A stretch of 5,033 bases of DNA from assembly GCA_903824455.1 (NCBI GenBank), contig CAIJWY010000162.1, forward strand, positions 1-5,033. Reading direction: 5' to 3'. The stretch is from an uncultured Micrococcales bacterium. Lineage in GTDB: Bacteria; Actinomycetota; Actinomycetes; Actinomycetales; Microbacteriaceae. Numbering within the stretch: the stretch's first letter is position 1; each line of letters starts with the position of its first letter. This document shows positions 1-4,434 of this stretch, one piece after another. A program made the translations under genes and the position numbers. The notes beneath the pieces are model-generated. The model worked only from the letters and a program-made list of their open reading frames with translations. It searched no databases and was not told the DNA's origin.

Positions 1-74
1 GCGCCAAAGCGAGTATTTTTTTCAATCTAAAACTTTCCTAAGTGGTCTTGGCAATTTTACCTGTTTTATCGGCG
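1..74. other. Short non-coding tail downstream of trmI
   Basis: This AT-rich stretch lies between the trmI stop codon and the window edge. I see no convincing hairpin followed by a T-run on the minus strand, so no intrinsic terminator can be assigned to trmI here. The A/T-rich part around 15-35 could hold promoter elements for a minus-strand gene beyond the edge, but nothing is clear enough to call. Confidence 0.4.
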
Positions 75-1067
75 CTATTTCGCTTGGTCGAGTTTCGACT
101 CGGCTGATGTTTTGGCGCTCCGAACGGTTTTTCTCAGTTTCTTTTCGCTCACTTTGCGAGTCTCGAGATGTTCCGGGTTCCAAATCGAAATGTCGTTGTC
201 GTTTCCAGCATTTTTTGCCGCCCGAGTTTTGAAGCTTGGTAGCACAGTGTTTGGCGCGATTCTGCGGGCGGTCACCAAGAACCCGGTATGGCCAATCATT
301 CGATGCTCTGGCCGCACTGCTAAGCCTTCAAGATGCCAACCGCGAACCATACTCTCCCAGGCTTTTGGCTCTGCGAAATGTCCGCTAGCTCGGAGGCCCT
401 CCAAAAAGCGTGAAAGCTGGGTGACCGTGGCAACATAGCCAAGCACGAGACCACCTGGGATGAGGGCATCGGCCACTTCTTCAATGCACTCCCAGGGTGC
501 CAGCATGTCTAAAACAACTCGATCAGCGTTACCGCTCTTCACAACTTTAGGAAGAAGATCTTGCAGATCACCGATGTGAATGTTCCAGTTGTCCGGGTTT
601 CGTCCGGTGTGGGTGATTACGTTGGCCTTGGCGATTTCTGCGAACTCTTCCCGACGCTCGAAACTATCCAACTGTCCGCTCGGTCCGATTGCACGCAGCA
701 GATAAAGCGAGAGGGCTCCTGAGCCAACGCCGGCTTCAATAACCCTAGCCCCCGGAAAAATGTCGCCCTCAACAATGATTTGCGCTGAATCCTTGGGGTA
801 GATAATTGCCGCGCCTCTGGGCATAGACATAACGAAATCGGTTAGCAATGGTCTGAGCGCTAGGTATTCGACACCGAACTGATTAGCAATAACGGAGCCT
901 TCAGGCTGTCCAATCACGTCCTCATGGCGAATGTCTCCGCGATGAGTGCCAAAAAGACCACCTTCAACCAGTGTGATGGTGTAGATCCTGCCTTTAGGTC
1001 CGGATAACTGAACCTTATCTCCGACTTGGAACGGCCCTGTTGCTTGTTCACGGTAGCTCTTGGTCAT
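75..1067 (-). CDS. trmI: tRNA (adenine-58-N1)-methyltransferase TrmI
   Basis: The predicted 330-residue protein is a SAM-dependent enzyme that makes 1-methyladenosine at position 58 in the T-loop of tRNA, a cytoplasmic modification that stabilises the tRNA fold; family members act as homotetramers. The N-terminal ~70 residues match the small beta-barrel domain of the family (FQVGDKVQL, then GGLFGTHRGDIRHEDVIG). The Rossmann methyltransferase domain follows, with SAM motif I EAGVGSGALS at 111-120, the acidic ribose-binding region FERRE at 136-140, and VVLDMLAPWE at 184-193 containing the conserved Asp187. RPEHRMIGHTGFLVTARR at 252-269 is the typical family ending. About 50 further residues form a Lys/Arg-rich tail absent from shorter homologues of about 280 residues. 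The ATG overlaps the stop of the upstream HAD gene (ATGA), with a purine-rich AAGAAAG a few bases upstream as a modest ribosome site, so co-transcription and translational coupling are likely. The assignment is secure. Confidence 0.95.
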   Translation of the reverse strand: MTKSYREQATGPFQVGDKVQLSGPKGRIYTITLVEGGLFGTHRGDIRHEDVIGQPEGSVIANQFGVEYLALRPLLTDFVMSMPRGAAIIYPKDSAQIIVEGDIFPGARVIEAGVGSGALSLYLLRAIGPSGQLDSFERREEFAEIAKANVITHTGRNPDNWNIHIGDLQDLLPKVVKSGNADRVVLDMLAPWECIEEVADALIPGGLVLGYVATVTQLSRFLEGLRASGHFAEPKAWESMVRGWHLEGLAVRPEHRMIGHTGFLVTARRIAPNTVLPSFKTRAAKNAGNDNDISIWNPEHLETRKVSEKKLRKTVRSAKTSAESKLDQAK

Positions 1068-1723
1068 GCAAACAACTTTCTTAGATCTTTTATGGATTTG
1101 CCTTCAAGGGTTTCCCAGAGTATTCGACCCTCGCGGGCCGGGATAATCATTACGTTCGGGATTCCCACAGCCTTGGTGCCGGCGGCCTCGGCGCTGAGGA
1201 TGCCCGAAATCGAATCCTCGAATGCCACGCAATCGGCTGGATTCTCCCCGAGCAGGGCGGCTGCCTTTAGGTATGGTTCGGCGTGCGGTTTCCCATGCAC
1301 AACATCGTCACCCGCGACCACAACATCGAAGGCCTTAAAGCCCATCGCGTCGACCACTTGAAGGGCCATTGATCTGAGCGACATTGTGACAAGGGCAGTT
1401 TTGACACCCTTTCTTCTCAGTTCCTTCAAAAGTTCCTTGGCTCCCGGACGCCAGATGATGTCGCGTTCTAAGCCAGCAGATACCGATGCTGTCCAGTGGC
1501 TGATTATCTCTTCCTCAGATAACTGTGCACCGGTTTTCTCGCGAAAGATTCGGGATGACTCGGTGAGACTCAGCCCGACCATTCCTTTCCCATCCTCTTC
1601 CGTCCAGTCAAAATCGTGCGCTTTTGCCAGTTCCTGCTCAGATCGAAGCCAATGTGGCTCAGAGTCGATGAGCGTGCCATCCATGTCCCAGAGCACGGCT
1701 TTAGGCAAGCGGTTAAACAGCAT
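1064..1723 (-). CDS. HAD-superfamily (subfamily IA) phosphatase, beta-phosphoglucomutase/phosphoglycolate-phosphatase-like
   Basis: This 219-residue cytoplasmic protein has the complete HAD catalytic set. Motif I is DMDGTLID at 13-20, with Asp13 as nucleophile and Asp15 as acid/base. Motif II is the Thr of LVTMS (Thr113). Motif III is Lys145 in HGKPHAEPY. Motif IV is FEDS (Glu169, Asp170), which binds magnesium. The region between motifs I and II (about 21-95) is a helical C1-type cap, placing the protein with the beta-phosphoglucomutase, phosphoglycolate phosphatase and sugar-phosphate phosphatase group. The substrate cannot be read from sequence. It is the first gene of a two-gene operon with trmI, overlapping it by 4 bp (ATGA). 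No well-spaced Shine-Dalgarno precedes its ATG; the closest purine run (AAAGG) is about 12 nt away, and a TANNNT box 6 nt upstream suggests a leaderless message. A link to tRNA modification is not implied beyond co-transcription. Confidence 0.9.
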   Translation of the reverse strand: MLFNRLPKAVLWDMDGTLIDSEPHWLRSEQELAKAHDFDWTEEDGKGMVGLSLTESSRIFREKTGAQLSEEEIISHWTASVSAGLERDIIWRPGAKELLKELRRKGVKTALVTMSLRSMALQVVDAMGFKAFDVVVAGDDVVHGKPHAEPYLKAAALLGENPADCVAFEDSISGILSAEAAGTKAVGIPNVMIIPAREGRILWETLEGKSIKDLRKLFA

Positions 1724-1729
1724 GAGTGA

Positions 1730-1735
1730 AGTTTA
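1730..1735 (-). promoter_or_regulatory. Candidate -10 box (TAAACT) for a leaderless HAD-trmI transcript
   Basis: Read on the minus strand, TAAACT is followed by exactly six bases (TCACTC) and then the ATG of the HAD gene at 1723. A TANNNT -10 element at this distance puts the transcription start on or next to the A of the start codon, the arrangement of leaderless mRNAs, which are common in Actinobacteria. No recognisable -35 is seen. A six-base AT-rich match is weak evidence by itself; the precise spacing and the poor ribosome site make it worth recording. Confidence 0.4.
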
Positions 1736-1750
1736 CCTTTGCCCTTGCCC

Positions 1751-1756
1751 TAGAAT
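1751..1756 (+). promoter_or_regulatory. Candidate -10 box (TAGAAT) for the PAC2 gene
   Basis: TAGAAT matches the bacterial -10 consensus TATAAT at five of six positions and lies in the divergent spacer. It would start transcription near 1763, giving a leader of about 20 nt before the ATG at 1784, enough to include the GGAGA ribosome site. No good -35 hexamer is visible 16-18 bp upstream. The box is also one arm of a short inverted repeat (TAGAA, 7 nt, TTCTA; 1751-1767), which may be coincidence. Confidence 0.35.
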
Positions 1757-1775
1757 TTATTGTTCTAAGTACTTT

Positions 1776-1780
1776 GGAGA
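1776..1780 (+). promoter_or_regulatory. Ribosome binding site of PAC2 gene (GGAGA)
   Basis: GGAGA is the only Shine-Dalgarno-like run before the gene. It abuts a TTG at 1781 and lies 3 nt before the ATG at 1784, which is tight spacing. Starting at ATG 1784 gives MSEINLF. The TTG would add one residue and sits directly against the site, so the ATG is preferred. An in-frame TAA at 1766-1768 rules out any longer start. Confidence 0.6.
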
Positions 1781-1783
1781 TTG

Positions 1784-2614
1784 ATGAGTGAAATAAACCT
1801 TTTCGCGGGCAGAACCCTGGTGGTTGCTTTCGAAGGTTGGAACGACGCCGGAGAGTCGGCAAGTAACGCCGCTCGCTTTCTGATTGAAGCCATCAAGGCT
1901 GTTGAAATCTCCGAGGTTGATTCGCAAAACTACTACGATTTCCAATTTGCAAGGCCTCAGGTTTCCCTTGACGAAAACGGTAAACGAGTGGTGCGTTGGC
2001 CAAACGCTAGCGTCTACCGGCCGGCTATACCGGAACTTTTCGACCTTAGAGTGCTGCTTGGGGTTGAGCCATCTCGAAATTGGGTCGATTTCGCCAGAGA
2101 AATTGCCGATATCGTGGAGGGCGAAGAGGTCGACTCAGTTGTTTTTCTTGGCGCGATGCTTGCGGATGCTCCACACACCAGACCGATTCAGATAACCGCT
2201 ACCAGCACAAACGACGCGGTCTGCGAGTCGGTGCCAGCTGAGAAATCACTTTACGAAGGTCCGGTTGGAATACTAAGTATTCTCAGCGCTGAATTTGAAA
2301 AGCGAGGCTTGCCTACTATGTCGCTTTGGGCCGCAGTTCCTCACTACGTTCACAGCGGTCCGGTTCCAAAGTCAACTTTGGCATTGATCAATTCGATCCA
2401 AGAATTGCTCGGGCTCCAGTTTGCTCAAGGCGATTTACCTGAAGAAGCATTCAAATGGGAACGCGCCGTGGATGAACTTGCCGAATCCGATGAAGATTTG
2501 GCTGAATACGTAACCAGCCTCGAAAAATCGCGTGACGAAATTGATGGCGCGACAGGCGAAACAATTGCGGCCGAAGTTGAGCAGTTTCTGCGCGACGCAG
2601 ACGAAGAGCGTTAA
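1784..2614 (+). CDS. PAC2 family protein
   Basis: The 276-residue protein belongs to the PAC2 family, named after the eukaryotic proteasome assembly chaperone 2 and widespread in Actinobacteria. The diagnostic N-terminal stretch is visible: LVVAFEGWNDAGESAS at about 12-27 followed by a helix (RFLIEAIKA). The family-like YYDFQFARPQV follows at 50-60, then VVFLGAMLADAPHTRP in the middle and the SLWAAVPHYVH segment in the second half. The last ~60 residues are acidic and helical. It has no signal peptide or membrane segment, so it is predicted cytoplasmic. The bacterial role is not established. Proteasome genes of many actinobacteria lie in the same wider neighbourhood, but none is in this window, so a chaperone role is only a family-name inference. 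It is transcribed divergently from the HAD-trmI pair and its TAA overlaps the uppP stop codon by four bases (TTAA, 2611-2614). Confidence 0.9.
   Translation: MSEINLFAGRTLVVAFEGWNDAGESASNAARFLIEAIKAVEISEVDSQNYYDFQFARPQVSLDENGKRVVRWPNASVYRPAIPELFDLRVLLGVEPSRNWVDFAREIADIVEGEEVDSVVFLGAMLADAPHTRPIQITATSTNDAVCESVPAEKSLYEGPVGILSILSAEFEKRGLPTMSLWAAVPHYVHSGPVPKSTLALINSIQELLGLQFAQGDLPEEAFKWERAVDELAESDEDLAEYVTSLEKSRDEIDGATGETIAAEVEQFLRDADEER
2587..2601. repeat. Small inverted repeat just past the uppP stop codon
   Basis: The sequence TCTGCG-CGA-CGCAGA forms a perfect 6-bp stem with a 3-nt loop. It lies inside the 3' end of the PAC2 gene and begins 9 nt beyond the uppP stop on the minus strand. No T-run follows on either strand, so it is not a canonical intrinsic terminator. 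It could be a weak U-less terminator or a 3'-end stabiliser for uppP mRNA, or simply chance in coding sequence. Confidence 0.3.
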
Positions 2615-3435
2615 CCGCGAATTAGACCAGTGCTCAGTGCGATCAGAAGCGCACTTCCCACGAATACTCTCCAAATTACAAACGGCACAAATGAGCCTTT
2701 GTTAAGGTAATTCAGAAAAAACTTGATGACGAAGAGGCCACTAGCAAATGCCACAACCGTGGCAACTCCGGTTGCCAGCAGGTTCGAACTATCTAAAGAC
2801 TTGTAGGTGGTGGCAAATTCGAGAATTCCACTCGCTAGAACTGCGGGAATCGCCAAAAGAAAGCTGTACCTGGCGGCCGCGGCTCGGCTATAACCAAGCA
2901 TCAGACCCACCGTGATGGTGCCGCCACTTCTAGAAACCCCTGGGATTACCGCCAGCATTTGTCCGAGCCCATAGAGCAAGCCGTGGCTGGTAGTCAGTTC
3001 GCTAATTGGCTTTGTCTTCTTTCCTATGAAATCAGCAAAACCAAGTAGCAGGCCGAAACCAATCAGAGTAAAACCGATCACCCAGAGACTTCGGAGGCTG
3101 GTTTCGATCTCATGCTTGAACGCCAAACCGGCGATGACAACGGGAATCGAGCCAAGTATTACCATCCAACCTAATTTTGCATCCTGAGAGGGTTTGCTTG
3201 AAAACCCGGACCTCCCCCACGCTCCAATGATGCGAACAATGTCTTTCCAGAAATAAAGAAGCACCGCTAGTTCAGTTCCCAATTGAATTGTGGCAATGAA
3301 AGCAGTCAGCTGGGCGCTCGACTGGTCTTGGCCCAGTAACGCCTCGGCAATCTGAACGTGCGCAGATGAAGATATCGGTAGAAACTCGGTGATTCCTTGA
3401 ACGAGTCCAAGAATGATGGCTACAACTAAGCTCAA
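2611..3435 (-). CDS. uppP: Undecaprenyl-diphosphatase UppP (BacA family)
   Basis: This 274-residue integral membrane enzyme dephosphorylates undecaprenyl pyrophosphate to undecaprenyl phosphate, recycling the lipid carrier for peptidoglycan and other envelope polymers; high expression of family members gives bacitracin resistance. Both signature motifs are present: QGITEFLPISSSAH at 13-26 (the E/Q-xxx-E motif, Gln13 and Glu17, plus His26) and PGVSRSGGT at 165-173 with the conserved Arg169. Hydrophobic segments, including about 45-62, 89-104, 117-134, 189-205 and 220-238, fit the usual multi-pass topology, and the length is typical. The start is TTG: an in-frame TGA two codons upstream rules out a longer protein, and the catalytic motif begins at residue 13, so little can be trimmed. 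A GAGG ribosome site lies 7 nt before the TTG, inside the upstream small gene, whose TGA overlaps the TTG (TTGA), indicating translational coupling. The 3' end overlaps the PAC2 stop by 4 bp. Confidence 0.96.
   Translation of the reverse strand: MSLVVAIILGLVQGITEFLPISSSAHVQIAEALLGQDQSSAQLTAFIATIQLGTELAVLLYFWKDIVRIIGAWGRSGFSSKPSQDAKLGWMVILGSIPVVIAGLAFKHEIETSLRSLWVIGFTLIGFGLLLGFADFIGKKTKPISELTTSHGLLYGLGQMLAVIPGVSRSGGTITVGLMLGYSRAAAARYSFLLAIPAVLASGILEFATTYKSLDSSNLLATGVATVVAFASGLFVIKFFLNYLNKGSFVPFVIWRVFVGSALLIALSTGLIRG
2636..2655. repeat. Small inverted repeat just past the PAC2 stop codon
   Basis: AGTGCG and CGCACT (6 bp, 8-nt loop) form a potential hairpin that starts 21 nt after the PAC2 stop and lies inside the 3' end of uppP. 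The following bases are TCCCACG, not a T-run, so it is not a standard intrinsic terminator. It mirrors the inverted repeat on the other side of the convergent junction. Chance is a real alternative. Confidence 0.3.
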
Positions 3436-3641
3436 TCGTCATCCTCGGCGAGCTCAAATGGAAGCAGCTCTTCATAGCCATCCTGCAGGGATTCCTCGTA
3501 ATCTAAGAATGCCTCTTGGAGCAGTAGGTAAGCGCGATCCACGTTTGGATCTTCAGCGCCACGTCTGAGCATTGTCGCCGACAGGTGGTTCTCAAGCGCT
3601 GCGATAAAGTGCTGCAGTGCAACTCGCGAATCTTTAGCCAT
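3432..3641 (-). CDS. Small acidic conserved-type protein upstream of uppP
   Basis: This gene encodes 69 residues, beginning MAKDSRVALQ and ending AEDDD. The protein is strongly acidic (17 Asp/Glu against 5 Lys/Arg), has no membrane segment or signal peptide, and looks mostly helical: a first helix around 6-25, a turn around RRGAEDPNVD (26-35), a second helix around 36-53, and a charged tail. I recall similar small acidic proteins in Microbacteriaceae, sometimes labelled 'primosomal protein' in automated annotations, but I see no motif supporting that and assign no function. The gene is real rather than a shadow: it starts right after a plausible promoter box, uses ATG, and its stop overlaps the uppP start (TTGA) while its 3' end carries the uppP ribosome site. 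It therefore leads a two-gene operon and its translation probably influences uppP. No well-spaced Shine-Dalgarno precedes its ATG. Confidence 0.75.
   Translation of the reverse strand: MAKDSRVALQHFIAALENHLSATMLRRGAEDPNVDRAYLLLQEAFLDYEESLQDGYEELLPFELAEDDD
3443..3446 (-). promoter_or_regulatory. Ribosome binding site of uppP (GAGG)
   Basis: On the minus strand GAGG is followed by 7 nt and then the TTG start of uppP. It supports the unusual TTG, which is in any case constrained by an in-frame TGA at 3439-3441. The site lies within the final codons of the small acidic protein gene. Confidence 0.6.
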
Positions 3642-3647
3642 ATCCCA

Positions 3648-3676
3648 AACCTAGTGCGAATGGGCCACAAAGCGAA
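3648..3676 (-). promoter_or_regulatory. Candidate promoter for the small acidic gene-uppP operon, leaderless type
   Basis: Read on the minus strand, TAGGTT (3653 to 3648) is followed by exactly six bases (TGGGAT) and then the ATG at 3641, so transcription would begin at or beside the start codon. A weak -35-like TTCGCT (3 of 6 consensus matches) lies 17 bp further upstream at 3676 to 3671. This is the same TANNNT-N6-ATG geometry as the HAD-trmI operon in this window, and again no well-placed Shine-Dalgarno precedes the ATG. Confidence 0.4.
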
Positions 3677-3697
3677 GAACCACCGCAATGTCTTCGT

Positions 3698-3703
3698 GAT
3701 AAC
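3698..3703 (+). promoter_or_regulatory. Possible -10 box for tRNA-Leu
   Basis: GATAAC, preceded by T (TGATAAC), matches four of six -10 consensus bases and would place the transcription start near 3710, about 6 nt before the mature tRNA 5' end. No clear -35 is visible. The tRNA needs a promoter within 3642-3715, or further upstream antisense to the small gene; this is the best candidate I can see, but it is weak. Confidence 0.25.
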
Positions 3704-3715
3704 CTGAATGGGTAA

Positions 3716-3798
3716 GTCCGGGTGGCGGAATGGCAGACGCGCTAGCTTGAGGTGTTAGTCCTCTTTAGAGGGTAGGGGTTCAAGTCCCCTTTCGGACA
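3716..3798 (+). tRNA. tRNA-Leu, anticodon GAG
   Basis: This 83-nt class II tRNA folds cleanly. The acceptor stem is GTCCGGG (3716-3722) with TTCGGAC (3791-3797), including two G-T pairs. The D stem is GCG/CGC (3725-3727, 3738-3740). The anticodon stem is CTAGC/GTTAG (3742-3746, 3754-3758) around the loop TTGAGGT, giving anticodon GAG at 3749-3751, which reads CUC and CUU leucine codons. The long variable arm typical of tRNA-Leu is CCTC-TTTA-GAGG (3760-3771). The T arm is AGGGG/CCCCT around TTCAAGT (3774-3790). The discriminator base is A3798. CCA is not encoded (CTG follows), so it must be added by nucleotidyltransferase. A strong terminator begins 5 nt downstream. Confidence 0.96.
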
Positions 3799-3803
3799 CT
3801 GAC

Positions 3804-3844
3804 GGGTGGTTCATCTTAATCGGTGAACCACCCAATAACTTTTT
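3804..3844 (+). terminator. Intrinsic terminator after tRNA-Leu
   Basis: A perfect 10-bp stem, GGGTGGTTCA (3804-3813) with TGAACCACCC (3824-3833), extends by a T-G and a C-G pair to 12 bp with a 6-nt loop. It is followed after 6 nt by a T5 run (3840-3844). Orientation is plus only, since the reverse strand has no T-run after the stem. It ends the tRNA transcript. It also sits directly in front of the phosphatase gene, with the T-run ending 3 nt before that gene's Shine-Dalgarno, so the gene either depends on read-through or has a promoter overlapping this structure. Confidence 0.85.
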
Positions 3845-3847
3845 AGT

Positions 3848-3852
3848 AGGAG
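3848..3852 (+). promoter_or_regulatory. Ribosome binding site of the histidine phosphatase gene (AGGAG)
   Basis: AGGAG lies 6 nt before the ATG at 3859, the strongest and best-spaced Shine-Dalgarno in the window. It fixes the start codon and shows that this gene is translated from a leadered mRNA, unlike the two suspected leaderless operons here. Only 14 nt separate it from the terminator stem. Confidence 0.75.
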
Positions 3853-3858
3853 CATTCA

Positions 3859-4434
3859 ATGTCGACCATCATCGGTCTTCTTCGACACGGTCAAACCGAC
3901 TGGAACGTTGACATGCGGCTCCAAGGTGTGAGTGATATTCCCCTAAACGATTACGGCCGGGAACAAGCAAATACTGCAGCCGAGGTGCTCAGCAGCAGCA
4001 CCTGGGAAATGATTGTGAGTTCTCCTTTATCGCGAGCTCTTGAAACGGCCAACATCGTGGCGTCTAAATTGGGCTTTGAGAACGTTGATGTTTTACCCGA
4101 GTTAATCGAACGATCCTTTGGCGTAGCCGAGGGCCTATCCTATGACGACTGGAAGACGCTCTATCAAGACGGTCAAAACGTTGATCAGGCCGAAACGATA
4201 GCTCAACTTGACGTTAGGGCAAATGCATTATTGGAACTATTGGCTTTGAAATTCGAAGGGCAGCGAGTGCTCACGGTAAGCCACGGCGCCCTAATTCGTC
4301 GCCTGATCCACATCATTAGCAATGGAGAATTTCCTCGCGAAGGGGAACGATTTGGAAATGCTTCGATGACCACCATCGAACATGATGGCGATGACTGGAA
4401 GATTTTAAACTACGACCCGAAGCCGCTCAGCTAA
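3859..4434 (+). CDS. Histidine phosphatase superfamily protein (phosphoglycerate-mutase-like)
   Basis: This 191-residue cytoplasmic protein belongs to branch 1 of the histidine phosphatase (RHG) superfamily. Catalytic features are complete: LLRHGQTDWN at 7-16 with the phospho-accepting His10 and Arg9, the phosphate-binding Arg59 in SSPLSRALETA, the likely acid Glu84 in ELIERSFGVAEG, and His142 in VSHGALIRRL. The length fits the small cofactor-dependent phosphatases (GpmB, CobC and broad-specificity types) rather than glycolytic dPGM, which is usually about 230-250 residues. The substrate cannot be decided; metH is convergent, not co-transcribed, so a cobalamin role is not supported by context. 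Mycobacteria place a phosphatase of this superfamily next to uppP, and here uppP lies nearby on the other side of a tRNA. It follows tRNA-Leu and its terminator by 60 bp, has a strong ribosome site, and overlaps the metH stop by four bases (CTAA, 4431-4434). Confidence 0.92.
   Translation: MSTIIGLLRHGQTDWNVDMRLQGVSDIPLNDYGREQANTAAEVLSSSTWEMIVSSPLSRALETANIVASKLGFENVDVLPELIERSFGVAEGLSYDDWKTLYQDGQNVDQAETIAQLDVRANALLELLALKFEGQRVLTVSHGALIRRLIHIISNGEFPREGERFGNASMTTIEHDGDDWKILNYDPKPLS

Noticed and set aside
1..75. GCGCC at 1-5 and GGCGC at 71-75 as a hairpin terminator
   Set aside because: The loop would be about 65 nt and no T-run follows in a useful position.
112..438. Open frame of 108 codons on the plus strand
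   Set aside because: It is wholly antisense to trmI, whose catalytic motifs are intact, and its translation shows no recognisable family or ribosome site.
1751..1767. Inverted repeat TAGAA-N7-TTCTA in the divergent spacer as a repressor operator
   Set aside because: Arms are only 5 bp and AT-rich and coincide with a likely -10 box; no regulator gene is nearby. Chance is the simpler explanation.
1386..1784. Open frame of about 130 codons on the plus strand
   Set aside because: It is antisense to the HAD phosphatase and runs through the divergent spacer; composition is Ser/Pro-rich shadow sequence with no domain.
2435..2674. Minus-strand open frame spanning the PAC2/uppP junction
   Set aside because: It overlaps two well-supported genes in another frame and has no motif or ribosome site.
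3642..3798. tRNA-Leu as an integration site for a mobile element
   Set aside because: No integrase, direct repeat of the tRNA 3' end or compositional break is visible; housekeeping genes lie directly on both sides.
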